A stretch of 64,000 bases of DNA from Acidobacteriota bacterium (GCA_023410055.1 JAEYQK010000119.1:5591-69590), one strand, 5' to 3'. Counted from the first letter of the stretch, positions 1 to 8,237 are shown. Made by a program: numbers and translations. Notes: generated by a model from the letters alone, not told the origin.

Positions 1-6
1 GTATCG

Positions 7-1257
7 GTGGTGACGCGAAACAAATTCCGGCGACTCCTCCTCACGTTTGGAGCGCTTTCCGACTTCGGCGCTGAACTAATCGCTGAACGCGATTTTACGC
101 ACACTGCACGCAGTATCATCACGCGGCTGTGCGATACTTTCGGCGCGCGGGAGGCTGCCCTTTTTACGTTCGACGACAAGCCCTCGGCGCTTACATCTGT
201 AGTGGCTCAGGGCTTCTCTCGTTTTCCTGAGCCCGCGCGCATTCCGCTTTTGCCAAAGCAGGTGCACGCTCTAAGCACCGCTCGAAAACCGCTGCTCCTT
301 TCCTCCGCCAACTGCTCGCAGTATTTCACGCTAAACGGCAACGTCTCTCCTGAAGTGTTCAAGTGCATCGCGCCACTGAAAGTTGGAAGTAAGTTGGCCG
401 GAGTCATCGCCCTTGGACAGCGCGAAGACGGTTCGGAATACGGAGAAGATGAAGTTGCAGCGCTCGTTCCGCTGTCGAATTATGTTGCGCTTGCCGTTCA
501 GAACTGGGCACTCAAGCAGTCGCTCGAATATCGCGTCGCCGAGAATCTTCGTCTGCTGGGATCGCTGCACAATTTCTACGACGACGCGCTTGAAGCCTTC
601 GCTTCCGCAATCGACGCCAAGCACATATCCGTACACGGACACTCTCTGCGAGTTGGCCATTACGCCGCGGGCATCGGGGATGCTATCGGCCTGAGCGCTA
701 CCGAGAGCGCAGGCTTGAAAGCCGCGGGCTATCTACACGACATCGGCAAGATCGCCGTTGACAACAGCATCTTCAGCAAGGCCAGCAAGCTAGACGCGGA
801 CGAGTTCCGCGCAATGGCCGATCACACGGTCGTCGGACACCGCATCGTCGCCAGCGTCGAGTTCCCCTGGCCGCGCATCCCCGACGTTGTCCGCTGGCAC
901 CACGAACGCGGAGACGGCTCCGGCTACCCCGATCGCCTGCACACCGAGGATCTGCCGCTGGCCGCGCGCATCACCAGTGTTGCTGACGTCTTCGACGCAA
1001 TGATGAGCGAGCGCCCATATCGCAGTCCCCTCTCAATTGGAGATACGCTTCGCGAACTCGTGCAGCTTGCTCCTGCGAAGCTCGATCCCATTGCGGTGCA
1101 AGGGCTCCTAATTCAGATTCGCCGAGATGCTGCGGGCAGCAACAAGAAGCCGTTCCTTGACAACCATCACATTTGCAGCATCGGCCCTACCGACGTCGAC
1201 CAGTTCGCATCGCTGTTGCAACACAAGATGAACAACCGCCGCACCTATTCCTGTTAG
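7..1257 (+). CDS. GAF-like plus HD-GYP cyclic-di-GMP phosphodiesterase
   Basis: Expected to hydrolyse cyclic di-GMP in the cytoplasm, probably controlled by its N-terminal sensor region. Residues 30-175 look like a GAF domain (alternating hydrophobic strands, ending VALAVQNWALKQS). Residues 185-390 form an HD-GYP domain: HD at 244-245 in YLHDIGKIAV, HH at 298-299, the diagnostic GYP at 306-308 in GDGSGYP, and SVADVFDAM after it. All metal ligands expected of an active enzyme appear present. The GTG start at position 7 is only six bases from the window edge, so the true start may lie further upstream. The stop is one base from the stop of the convergent DUF457 gene. Domain assignment is firm; the GAF ligand cannot be read. 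Confidence 0.9.
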   Translation: MVTRNKFRRLLLTFGALSDFGAELIAERDFTHTARSIITRLCDTFGAREAALFTFDDKPSALTSVVAQGFSRFPEPARIPLLPKQVHALSTARKPLLLSSANCSQYFTLNGNVSPEVFKCIAPLKVGSKLAGVIALGQREDGSEYGEDEVAALVPLSNYVALAVQNWALKQSLEYRVAENLRLLGSLHNFYDDALEAFASAIDAKHISVHGHSLRVGHYAAGIGDAIGLSATESAGLKAAGYLHDIGKIAVDNSIFSKASKLDADEFRAMADHTVVGHRIVASVEFPWPRIPDVVRWHHERGDGSGYPDRLHTEDLPLAARITSVADVFDAMMSERPYRSPLSIGDTLRELVQLAPAKLDPIAVQGLLIQIRRDAAGSNKKPFLDNHHICSIGPTDVDQFASLLQHKMNNRRTYSC

Positions 1258-1258
1258 T

Positions 1259-1882
1259 TCACCCCATCGACTTTCCGGCAGACTCACGCTTGTTGCGAAA
1301 CCACCCGCGCATTGCCTCTACCGCTGCCTCATCCGCGCTGCGCGACACAAACTCCAACGGCGTTCTTCCGTTCTTCACCGCGATCCACATCATCAGCGCG
1401 ATCAGAACGCACGTGATCGCCACGTTGGGCCACGCATTCAGTCCCCACTGCCCCGACCATGTCCAAGTCCAGTTTGAAAACGGCTTCAGGTACGGCACCG
1501 GCCACGCATAACCATCCGGCCCGCGCGAACCCAGGATGTCTTCTAGCAGATGAACATGAAACGCTATGAACACCAGCGCCGCCGTGGCCAAAATCGAATC
1601 AGAGGATGACCCATCCTTGCGCGGCAAGGGTGGGGATTTCAGTAGAATCACCGCCGCCGCAGTCACTACCACCGCAAACAGCAACGTGTGCAGCGCGTGA
1701 TGATACTCCGAGAACCACAACAACGGATGACTTGTGCGTCGCGTTAGCAACTCCGGTACAACGCCCAGTCCGTCCATATCAGGGATCACGGCCGCAGCAG
1801 TGACCAGCGCGCGCTCGCGCCGGTCCAAGCGTGCGACGTTGGCCAACGCCCATCCTGTCAGAAAATGCGTCACCGGACTCAT
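1259..1882 (-). CDS. DUF457 / YdjM-like membrane-bound metal-dependent hydrolase family protein
   Basis: Integral membrane protein of about 207 residues with the family's N-terminal THFLTGWALAN motif, an acidic IPDMDG motif and histidine motifs (EYHHALHT, FHVHLLED) that could bind a metal. At least four hydrophobic segments are visible (about 65-82, 98-115, 150-168). The biochemical role of the family is poorly defined. The loop between the second and third hydrophobic segments contains PPLPRKDGSSS, which is the translation of an R4-type palindrome (1610-1635) kept in frame. The gene is divergent from msrB; a full R1 repeat lies in the shared upstream region. Confidence 0.8.
   Translation of the reverse strand: MSPVTHFLTGWALANVARLDRRERALVTAAAVIPDMDGLGVVPELLTRRTSHPLLWFSEYHHALHTLLFAVVVTAAAVILLKSPPLPRKDGSSSDSILATAALVFIAFHVHLLEDILGSRGPDGYAWPVPYLKPFSNWTWTWSGQWGLNAWPNVAITCVLIALMMWIAVKNGRTPLEFVSRSADEAAVEAMRGWFRNKRESAGKSMG
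1610..1635. repeat. R4-type palindrome inside the DUF457 coding sequence
   Basis: CCCATCCTTGC, loop GCG, GCAAGGGTGGG: an 11-bp stem with one G-T pair. It matches the intergenic hairpins at 60101-60128 and 61592-61619 in both arms. It lies entirely inside the DUF457 gene and is translated as part of PPLPRKDG without disturbing the frame. Confidence 0.75.
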
Positions 1883-1950
1883 GACGGCAATCTTCCCACT
1901 CCATCACGGCGCCGTAAACCGAATTCCCGATTCCCTCCGCTACCGGCGAA

Positions 1951-2000
1951 GTAGCGCCGACCTCCAGGTCGGCACGTGCCGGACTGGAGTCCGGCGCTAC
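1951..2000. repeat. R1 repeat, full 50-bp copy
   Basis: Begins GTAGCGCCGACCTCCAGGTC and ends GGAGTCCGGCGCTAC. Each half contains its own small hairpin, and the outer GTAGCGCC/GGCGCTAC arms pair across the whole element. It is identical to the copy at 4451-4500 except for two or three bases at the centre. It sits between the divergent DUF457 and msrB genes. Confidence 0.9.
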
Positions 2001-2096
2001 TTCTCGCTACCTTCGCTTCCTCTGCGTCCTTTGCGTTGAGTGTCTTTCGCCGAATCCCTCATCGCCCCTTCTCCATCCAATCCACCGGAGAGACTC

Positions 2097-2519
2097 ATGC
2101 CCGACAAGATCAACAAGTCCGAAAAAGAGTGGAAGCAAGAACTCACGCCCGAGCAGTACCGCATCCTGCGCGAGAAGGGTACGGAACGCCCCTTCACCGG
2201 CGAATACGCCCACACCAAAGATCCGGGTATGTATCTCTGCGCCGCCTGCGGCCAGGAACTCTTTGACTCCGAAACAAAGTACGAATCTGGCAGCGGATGG
2301 CCCAGCTTTTACGCTCCCGCCGCTCCCGGTCGCGTTGAAGACACCGCCGACAACAGCCACGGCATGCGCCGCGTCGAAGTCACCTGCTCCCGCTGCGGTT
2401 CGCACCTCGGACACGTCTTCCCCGATGGCCCGCATCCGACGGGCTTGCGCTATTGCATAAATTCGGCATCACTAAAACTGCAGCCCAAAGAAGAGTCGAA
2501 GAAGAAAGATGTCGCCTGA
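2097..2519 (+). CDS. msrB: Peptide-methionine (R)-S-oxide reductase MsrB
   Basis: Reduces the R-epimer of methionine sulfoxide in oxidised proteins, using thioredoxin. The 140-residue protein has the two zinc CxxC pairs (CAAC near residue 46 and CSRC near 95), the SGWPSF substrate loop, the HLGHVFPDGP motif and the catalytic cysteine in RYCINSASL, so it is a cysteine rather than a selenocysteine form even though tRNA-Sec is encoded nearby. I chose the ATG at 2097 because GGAG lies about 8 bases upstream; an in-frame ATG at 2040 would add 19 residues lacking family similarity. The lysine-rich C-terminus (EESKKKDVA) is probably disordered. Confidence 0.95.
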   Translation: MPDKINKSEKEWKQELTPEQYRILREKGTERPFTGEYAHTKDPGMYLCAACGQELFDSETKYESGSGWPSFYAPAAPGRVEDTADNSHGMRRVEVTCSRCGSHLGHVFPDGPHPTGLRYCINSASLKLQPKEESKKKDVA

Positions 2520-2614
2520 AGGGTGCGCGTGAACGGTGCAGCCCCTGTTTAGGTCCGGTTGCTCCGAATAGGCGAACAGATGGGGATATCTAAACAGTAA
2601 TCCCGCTTGTAACT

Positions 2615-2716
2615 CTAGAACTGATTGCTGTGAATAATCGTGTACGCGACCGCACACCCAAACAGCACAACGACTCCTGCCACTAACGACAATGCTAATG
2701 CTGCCCAACGCGACAT
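2615..2716 (-). CDS. 33-residue single-pass membrane miniprotein
   Basis: Small frame starting three bases after the stop of the 83-residue membrane gene upstream and reading the same way. The peptide begins MSRWAALALSL and is one long hydrophobic helix (AALALSLVAGVVVLFGCAVAY) followed by a short polar tail, as expected of a single-pass membrane miniprotein. No good Shine-Dalgarno is seen, so translation would depend on coupling to the upstream gene. Function unknown; moderate to low confidence because of size. Confidence 0.4.
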   Translation of the reverse strand: MSRWAALALSLVAGVVVLFGCAVAYTIIHSNQF

Positions 2717-2719
2717 GTG

Positions 2720-2971
2720 CTAGTTCGACGGGAAACGACGCTGAAAGAACTGCATGACTGCATAGAATACGAATACACAGAAACAGACAGCTACAGGAAA
2801 TGCCCTCCCGTCAGCCCAGAACGTGAACTTCATTGGTCGGCCGTCGTGCTGCCATTCCCAATACTTAATGAATATCCAGTCGAACACTACATACGAGGGC
2901 AGAAACGACAGCAACGCGGCGCAGAGCGCCAGTATTGAGCCTTGCAACCTATGCAACGTGCGTCGATTCAT
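2720..2971 (-). CDS. Small two-helix membrane protein, unknown
   Basis: 83 residues with two predicted membrane helices (about 11-33 and 57-76) separated by a charged, tryptophan-rich stretch (IKYWEWQHDGRP). GGAG is placed four bases before the ATG. No recognised family. It probably forms a transcription unit with the 33-residue gene directly downstream, and lies in a run of minus-strand membrane genes (2615-4081) with lower GC than the flanks. Confidence 0.55.
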   Translation of the reverse strand: MNRRTLHRLQGSILALCAALLSFLPSYVVFDWIFIKYWEWQHDGRPMKFTFWADGRAFPVAVCFCVFVFYAVMQFFQRRFPSN

Positions 2972-3100
2972 GGTGCTCCATCGTAAGCCATCCTGCTGTC
3001 AAACCAAAGAAGTTCTCACGCTCAGGAGCACCCAACGATATCACGGCTTTCGTTAACCTATCCGGCGCTCTGGATAGGTAACGACATGGGGGATATTTGT

Positions 3101-3430
3101 TCAGCTAATCGCTGAGTTCGACTTCCGTGCCGAATGCACTGATAGCTTGATGAAAAGAACAGATGTCAGAATTGCCGTATAAAACAGTGAGTTCACAACC
3201 ACGATGAAAATGCTCGAAGTTGCGGATGGGCCAGATGAATACCCGAATACCCACAAAGCCAAGAACCAACCGGGAAACACCAACCAGTATGCAAGGACAC
3301 CTGCCATCCATGTCCAAGTGCTCTGCACGTGGGAGGTTCGTTCAAAGTTCAATAGCATTGCCATGCACGGCACCATGATCGCGAAAGTGGCGGCGGCATA
3401 GATCACCAGCTTGTGCCTAGCTACGCTCAT
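3101..3430 (-). CDS. Three-helix membrane protein, unknown
   Basis: 109 residues with three hydrophobic segments (about 9-28, 41-63, 72-95). A weak AAGG precedes the ATG. It belongs to the same minus-strand run of small membrane proteins. No family recognised; it is unlike an enzyme and carries no catalytic motif. Confidence 0.5.
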   Translation of the reverse strand: MSVARHKLVIYAAATFAIMVPCMAMLLNFERTSHVQSTWTWMAGVLAYWLVFPGWFLALWVFGYSSGPSATSSIFIVVVNSLFYTAILTSVLFIKLSVHSARKSNSAIS

Positions 3431-3550
3431 ATATGCAGCACCTTACGCCGAAGTTAAAGTTCGGGCGTTTTCCAGATAGTCAACGAGAAGGTCCAGGTAT
3501 CAACCTATCCGCCCAAATCGGGATTGTGAGCTAGATGGGGACTAATCCAG

Positions 3551-4081
3551 TCATTTCTTAGCGGAGCGTAGGGCAGGACTCGATCCGGGCAACCAACAAT
3601 GCTTCCCGACTTCTTGCTTAAAGTATTGCCGATCAAGGTGGAATTTTGTGTGCTCAATTGCCACGCCAGACTTTGAAAGTACTTTTACACATTTTTCATC
3701 TGGATACTCGCACGCATACTCTACATCAGCCCAGTCGATTTCCTTCTTCCATAGACCAAACCACTTTGTCGCGCTGATCCTGTCTCGCGAAATTGTGATA
3801 TCGACTGGCCAATAATAGAATGCCGCCACTATAAGCAAGAGAAAAACCAGAAGCTCAACATACTCGATTGTCTCCTTAATACCCTCGAACAACACTCCGA
3901 TGGAAATAGTTGCAAGGATCAAAGAAGATGCAACCAAAAGCACCTTCAACATTAGCGCGCCACGAAACACTAGAAGACCGGCTCTTCTTTTGACGTGGCC
4001 CAATGCAGCTTCAGCTCCAAAGAGGCTCAAGGCAAGTGATACAACGACAAATATCACCCCATCTTTAGTTCCTGGATACAT
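3551..4081 (-). CDS. Membrane protein with C-terminal PH-like domain, unknown
   Basis: 176 residues from the chosen ATG at 4081, which has GGAG eight bases upstream. A GTG/ATG pair slightly further upstream (4120/4114) lacks such a site. Helices at about 6-24, 40-62 and 70-92 are followed by a beta-rich region (DITISRDRISATKWFGLWKKEIDW style) that resembles the bacterial PH-like domain found in short membrane proteins. Function unknown. Codon use is less GC-rich than the neighbouring ETF genes, which could indicate acquisition. Confidence 0.55.
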   Translation of the reverse strand: MYPGTKDGVIFVVVSLALSLFGAEAALGHVKRRAGLLVFRGALMLKVLLVASSLILATISIGVLFEGIKETIEYVELLVFLLLIVAAFYYWPVDITISRDRISATKWFGLWKKEIDWADVEYACEYPDEKCVKVLSKSGVAIEHTKFHLDRQYFKQEVGKHCWLPGSSPALRSAKK

Positions 4082-4584
4082 GCTAGTAACTCCAATAAAG
4101 TCTCCTTGGAACATTGCCACAGCTTGGGCTGAAGCACATTTCGAGGATAGTTGACGATATCAGGGCATTTCACTACCATCCCACAACTCGGGCTGCGACC
4201 TGTCAAGCCTTTCCCGTGCACTGTCGGTTGTAAGTGCCTAATTAGAAAAGACATCCACTCCCTCCCACAGTGTCGGGTTTACTCTCCCAACTCGCTTAAA
4301 ATATATGTAGAACAGAGGCAACCGAACCGACAGCCATATCCCACAGCTAACTTCCATATTTTCAGCAATTTAGCTCTAGACTACAGACAGATCACGATGC
4401 TAAGTCATTTTTATTCAGGAACTTACATAAACGCGCCTGGGGGAGGGGGTGTAGCGCCGACCTCCAGGTCGGCACACGCCGGACTGGAGTCCGGCGCTAC
4501 TTCTCTCTTGCAATCTAGCTGCTACCTTCCGTTCGATCATCCAATACTTTTGACGGCCCCGAACTTGCATTCGAAAGTAGAAGT
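4082..4584. other. AT-richer intergenic region with one R1 repeat
   Basis: About 500 bases between the divergent PH-like membrane gene and the ETF-QO gene. An open plus-strand frame spans much of it but its product is low-complexity and includes translated repeat, so I do not call a gene. The only clear structure is the R1 element at 4451-4500. TTGACG at about 4550 could be a -35 element for the ETF-QO gene, but no convincing -10 follows. Confidence 0.5.
4451..4500. repeat. R1 repeat, full 50-bp copy
   Basis: Second complete R1 copy, nearly identical to 1951-2000 (centre reads CACACGCC instead of CACGTGCC). It lies 84 bases upstream of the ETF-QO start codon, as the first copy lies 96 bases upstream of msrB, both in divergent intergenic regions. 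Confidence 0.9.
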
Positions 4585-6300
4585 ATGCTGACTTTTCGCA
4601 AGCCCCTGGATGGAATCGAACGCCCGCAGATGGAAGCCGACGTTGTCATTGTCGGCGGTGGACCGGCCGGAATGGCCTGCGCGCTGCGCCTGTCGCAGCT
4701 GATCGACGCGCACAACGCCGCGCATCCCGACGCGCAGATAAGTAAGGAAAACATCTACCTGCTCGAAAAGGCCCGCGAGGTCGGACAGCACTGCCTCAGC
4801 GGCGCGCTGCTCGATCCGCGCTCGATGCGCGAGTTGCTGCCCGGTTTCGAGAAGGAAGCGCCCATTGAGGCCGAAGTCTCGAAAGAGTCAGTTCACTACC
4901 TGACCAAGACCGGCGGGTTCAAGCTGCCGATCACGCCGCCGCCCTTGCGCGACCACGGCAACTACGTCATCTCGATCAATCGCTTCGTGAAGTGGCTAGG
5001 TCAGAAGGTCGAAGAGGCCGGGATCACCATCTTCACTGGCTTTGCCGGTTCCGAGCTGATTGTTGAAGATAACCGCGTGATCGGAGTTCGTACCGACGAC
5101 AAGGGCGTCGATAAGAACAGCGAACGGAAATCGAATTTCGAACCCGGCTACGATTTGAAGTCCAAGGTCATCGTGCTTGCGGAAGGCGCGCGCGGCTCGC
5201 TCACCAAGCAGTTGATCGGACGCTTCCAACTCGACCGCGATCGAAATCCGCAGACCTATGGCGTCGGCGTAAAGGAACTGTGGGAAGTTCCCGCAGGACG
5301 CATCGCTCCCGGCGAAGTGATCTACACGATGGGTTGGCCGCTGACGACGCAGGAATACGGTGGTTCATGGATCTACGGCGGCAAGGACAACATCGTCTCG
5401 CTCGGCTTCGTCACCGGACTCGACTACCCCGACCCGCGCCTCGATCCGCAGCGCGTTTTGCAGGAATTCAAGCTGCATCCGATGGTGAAGAAGCTACTTG
5501 AGGGCGGCAAGATGATCCGCTACGGCGCGAAGTCACTGCCCTACGGCGGATGGTGGGCCATTCCACCAGTAGCCGGCGATGGCTGGATGATCACAGGTGA
5601 TTCCGCGGGGTTCCTCAACTCGCAACGTCTGAAAGGAATTCATCTCGCGATCAAGAGCGGCATGCTCGCGGCCGAGACACTCTTCGAATCCATGGTGAAG
5701 GATAACTTCACCGCCGCGCAGTTAAGCACCTATCAGCAGCGCGTCGAGAATAGCTGGATTAAGAAAGAGCTCTGGCCCGTACGCAACTTCCATCAGGGCT
5801 TCGAGCACGGATTCTGGAGCGGCATGTTCCACGCGGGACTCCAGCAGTTCACCGGCGGACGCGGTCTGTACGCACGCTATGCCGCCACTTCAGGCCACGC
5901 TCGTCTGAAACAGCTTGCGGCCGTCAGTGCGAACGGCGCTGGCCACGCGCACTTGATCAACGACTACAAGGGGGATGGCAAGTACACGTTCGACAAGCTG
6001 ACCGACGTCTACCACTCGGGCACGAAGCACGAAGAAGATCAGCCCGCGCACCTTGTCATTCACGACACGAATATCTGCAACGAACGCTGCGTACGCGAGT
6101 ACGGCAACCCCTGCACGCACTTCTGCCCCGCGAACGTGTACGAGATGGTCGAGGCCAGCGATGTACCCGGCGGCAAACAGATCAGCCTGAACGCCTCCAA
6201 CTGCGTTCACTGCAAGACCTGCGACATCATGGACCCCTACCAGATCATCACGTGGGTACCACCAGAAGGAGGCGGCGGCCCGAACTACGACGGAATGTGA
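4585..6300 (+). CDS. Electron transfer flavoprotein-ubiquinone oxidoreductase (ETF-QO)
   Basis: Membrane-associated FAD and iron-sulfur enzyme that passes electrons from reduced ETF to the quinone pool. The 571-residue length matches the family. An FAD-binding GGGPAG lies near residue 24, FAD-contacting GDSAGF and the NSQRLKGIHLAIKSG stretch follow around residues 345-365, and the C-terminal ferredoxin-like domain carries the 4Fe-4S cysteines (CNERCVREYG, CTHFCPANVYE, CVHCKTCDI), ending GGGGPNYDGM as is typical. The matching etfA and etfB genes are on the opposite strand just downstream, so the whole module is here. An R2 repeat starts three bases after the stop. Confidence 0.95.
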   Translation: MLTFRKPLDGIERPQMEADVVIVGGGPAGMACALRLSQLIDAHNAAHPDAQISKENIYLLEKAREVGQHCLSGALLDPRSMRELLPGFEKEAPIEAEVSKESVHYLTKTGGFKLPITPPPLRDHGNYVISINRFVKWLGQKVEEAGITIFTGFAGSELIVEDNRVIGVRTDDKGVDKNSERKSNFEPGYDLKSKVIVLAEGARGSLTKQLIGRFQLDRDRNPQTYGVGVKELWEVPAGRIAPGEVIYTMGWPLTTQEYGGSWIYGGKDNIVSLGFVTGLDYPDPRLDPQRVLQEFKLHPMVKKLLEGGKMIRYGAKSLPYGGWWAIPPVAGDGWMITGDSAGFLNSQRLKGIHLAIKSGMLAAETLFESMVKDNFTAAQLSTYQQRVENSWIKKELWPVRNFHQGFEHGFWSGMFHAGLQQFTGGRGLYARYAATSGHARLKQLAAVSANGAGHAHLINDYKGDGKYTFDKLTDVYHSGTKHEEDQPAHLVIHDTNICNERCVREYGNPCTHFCPANVYEMVEASDVPGGKQISLNASNCVHCKTCDIMDPYQIITWVPPEGGGGPNYDGM

Positions 6301-6303
6301 CCC

Positions 6304-6342
6304 AATCGGGTGATTGCGTGATCGGGTGGTCGGGTGATCTAG
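6304..6342 (+). repeat. R2 octamer repeat at the 3' end of the ETF-QO gene
   Basis: ATCGGGTG units, some degenerate, beginning three bases after the ETF-QO stop and oriented like the gene. TGA occurs at 6311, 6319 and 6335, giving stops in two further positions of the reading frames. The copy at 6797-6834 (opposite strand) is nearly identical over more than 30 bases. Confidence 0.85.
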
Positions 6343-6366
6343 CTTCGCCCGGATCACCCACGTCGC

Positions 6367-6729
6367 CTAAGATGTCACTCGATTGCGTGCTGTTCGGTAT
6401 GAGGCAGAGAAGATCGAAAGTAAGCTACATGCTTCCTTCGTTAGCGATCGCAGCCGCTCTGAATTGACCGTTCCGGCTTCTTCCAACAGTTCAAGCCAGA
6501 AGACGGTCTCGTCTGCCTCTTCGACAACTACTCCGATCTTCGCAACAAACTCCGCCCTCGATCGTGCCCTTCCTGCGGCTCGGTAATTAGCGGCAACCGA
6601 TGTCCCTGATCTCAGCAGCTGTTTTCCGATTATCCAGCCTTCTGAGTTATTGGGTAGTGAACGACATAGACCAATAATCTGCAGAGCGAACTTCTTCGTG
6701 CGCTGGCGCAACAATTCCTGCGGAGTCAT
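6367..6729 (-). CDS. Four-helix-bundle protein (23S rRNA intervening-sequence protein family)
   Basis: 120-residue protein of the S23/IVP four-helix-bundle family, recognised by the LLRSGTSVAANYRAA motif around residue 40 and by EADETVFWLELL around residue 74. The family was first seen encoded in rRNA intervening sequences but is common as a free-standing chromosomal gene. Its biochemical role is not established. It sits between the ETF-QO and etfA genes and follows the etfA terminator, so it is probably transcribed separately. High confidence for the family, none for function. Confidence 0.85.
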   Translation of the reverse strand: MTPQELLRQRTKKFALQIIGLCRSLPNNSEGWIIGKQLLRSGTSVAANYRAAGRARSRAEFVAKIGVVVEEADETVFWLELLEEAGTVNSERLRSLTKEACSLLSIFSASYRTARNRVTS

Positions 6730-6744
6730 GTAACGAATGTGGCA

Positions 6745-6782
6745 TAAAAAGCGACAGGCCGGAGCATTACGCCCCGGCCTGT
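6745..6782 (-). terminator. Rho-independent terminator after etfA
   Basis: On the minus strand ACAGGCCGG, an 11-base loop, CCGGCCTGT, then CGCTTTTT. The perfect 9-bp GC-rich stem and T-run make a strong intrinsic terminator for the etfB-to-etfA transcript. It also separates it from the four-helix-bundle gene. Confidence 0.85.
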
Positions 6783-6796
6783 TACGATTCTAGAAC

Positions 6797-6834
6797 AGAT
6801 CACCCGATCACCCGATCACGCAATCACCCGATTC
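6797..6834 (-). repeat. R2 octamer repeat at the 3' end of etfA
   Basis: Four ATCGGGTG-type units in the same sense as etfA, beginning two bases beyond its stop codon. TGA recurs every eight bases, so all three frames are closed. It lies between the stop codon and the terminator. Confidence 0.85.
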
Positions 6835-6836
6835 GC

Positions 6837-7832
6837 CTAGGCTGCCACTTTCGCTTTCTTCAGCTCTTCCATCAGCGGTGGGACGATGTCGAACAAATTT
6901 CCAACCACGGCGTAATCTGCGATCTCAAAGATCGGTGCTTCAGAATCTTTGTTAACTGCGATGATCGTGCGCGAACCTTTCATTCCTACGAGATGTTGGA
7001 TCGCACCGCTGATGCCGAGAGCCAGATAGAGCTTCGGCGCGACTGTCTGTCCTGACGATCCGACTTGACGCTCCATGGGCAGCCATCCCGAGTCGCATAT
7101 AGGACGCGACGCAGCAATCTCGCCGCCGATCGCGTCCGCGAGCTGCCTGGCGATTTCGATGTTCTTCTGTTCTTTGATCCCGCGCCCGACAGCAACGATG
7201 ATTTCTGCCTGCGTGAGATCCACTGCCTGCTTCGCTTCCTTGAACGGAGCGTCGGGCTTGGTACGAATCACAGTCTCAGGTATTTCGACATTCACGGTTT
7301 CAACCGGAGCCGCGGCGTCTCCCGCTTGCACCTGATCGCCGCGAAAGGCACCGGTCTGGAAGGTCACAAACCAGGGGCCTTCGCCTGTAAACGCAACATC
7401 CGCCGCGAACTTGCCCTGGAACATCTGGCGCGTGAAGACCAGCTTGTCGCCTTCCTTCTTGAAGCCGACACAATCGCTCACGACGCCGCTGCCCAGAGCC
7501 GTCGCCAGCTTCGGGACGAAGTCGCGGACCTGATACGTATGCGGCATCAGCACCAGCTTCGGCTTGTGTTCCGAGATGAACTGCTTGAGCGCATACGCGT
7601 AAGCGTCCGGCGTATAGACGGCAAGTTGGGCCGATTCCAGATCGAAGACTTTCGCGAGCTTCTTCGTCGCAACCTCGTCGGCTATGCCCTTCACATTGTT
7701 GCCGAGGACAAGCGCCTCAACGGCCCATCCGGTCTCCGCCGCGATCACCTGCGCTCCCGTAAGCATCTCCCAGGAAACGCGGTTCAACTTACCTTCGCGT
7801 TGCTCAACAATTGCCAGGATCGTGTCAGCCAT
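6837..7832 (-). CDS. etfA: Electron transfer flavoprotein alpha subunit (EtfA/FixB)
   Basis: Binds FAD and, with EtfB, carries electrons from acyl-CoA and related dehydrogenases to ETF-QO. The 331-residue protein has the expected two-part structure. The C-terminal FAD domain shows VAVGRGIKE, RPICDSGWLPMERQVGSSGQTVAPKLYLALGISGAIQH (read in pieces), and the closing AVNKDSEAPIFEIADYAVVGDL-like segment. It is downstream of etfB in the same direction with a small membrane gene between them. A strong terminator follows, with an R2 element between stop and terminator. Confidence 0.95.
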   Translation of the reverse strand: MADTILAIVEQREGKLNRVSWEMLTGAQVIAAETGWAVEALVLGNNVKGIADEVATKKLAKVFDLESAQLAVYTPDAYAYALKQFISEHKPKLVLMPHTYQVRDFVPKLATALGSGVVSDCVGFKKEGDKLVFTRQMFQGKFAADVAFTGEGPWFVTFQTGAFRGDQVQAGDAAAPVETVNVEIPETVIRTKPDAPFKEAKQAVDLTQAEIIVAVGRGIKEQKNIEIARQLADAIGGEIAASRPICDSGWLPMERQVGSSGQTVAPKLYLALGISGAIQHLVGMKGSRTIIAVNKDSEAPIFEIADYAVVGNLFDIVPPLMEELKKAKVAA

Positions 7833-7898
7833 CCCTACTCCTTACTTTCTTCCGTGCCCCGCGTTCTCCCGAGCGAAGTCGCAGGACAACCTGGGCGT

Positions 7899-8177
7899 CT
7901 ATGCCGCTTTTCGTTCCTCACCAGATCGCGAAACGTGAGTGCCGGCTCTGCTCTTGTAGTACTGTCCCGCGCCGGTCAGAGCCAGTCCGATTACGACCTC
8001 GATCACCGTCCAGTACACCCAGAACAGCGACCCAACTCTCCAGCCCGTCCACACGAAGAACGCGGGGATCGCCACGAACGCCAGCAAAACCCAACCTGTA
8101 ACCTCCAAAATCATCCCCAGCCTGAGGTCCTGCTGCACACCTTCCATTTCCCGCTGTTCACGATCGTAGTTCGACAT
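7899..8177 (-). CDS. Two-helix membrane protein between etfB and etfA, unknown
   Basis: 92 residues with a charged N-terminus (MSNYDREQREMEG) and two hydrophobic helices (about 22-42 and 51-72), then a basic tail. It lies in the etfB-etfA transcript (60 bases after etfB, 66 before etfA), so it is co-transcribed with the ETF genes. No family recognised. It may be a chance passenger or a membrane partner of the module; the sequence does not decide. Confidence 0.65.
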   Translation of the reverse strand: MSNYDREQREMEGVQQDLRLGMILEVTGWVLLAFVAIPAFFVWTGWRVGSLFWVYWTVIEVVIGLALTGAGQYYKSRAGTHVSRSGEERKAA

Positions 8178-8237
8178 TGGCCCTTCTCTCCGCCGGGGAG
8201 ATCAGGCCGACACCGCCGAGCCGGAACAGCACGGATA

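Noticed and set aside
2097..2519. MsrB considered as a selenoprotein because of the tRNA-Sec gene
   Set aside because: The catalytic position in RYCINS is a normal cysteine codon and the frame has no internal TGA.
4151..4591. Plus-strand frame of 146 codons before the ETF-QO gene
   Set aside because: Includes a translated R1 repeat, has no ribosome-binding site and overlaps the start of ETF-QO; composition looks non-coding.
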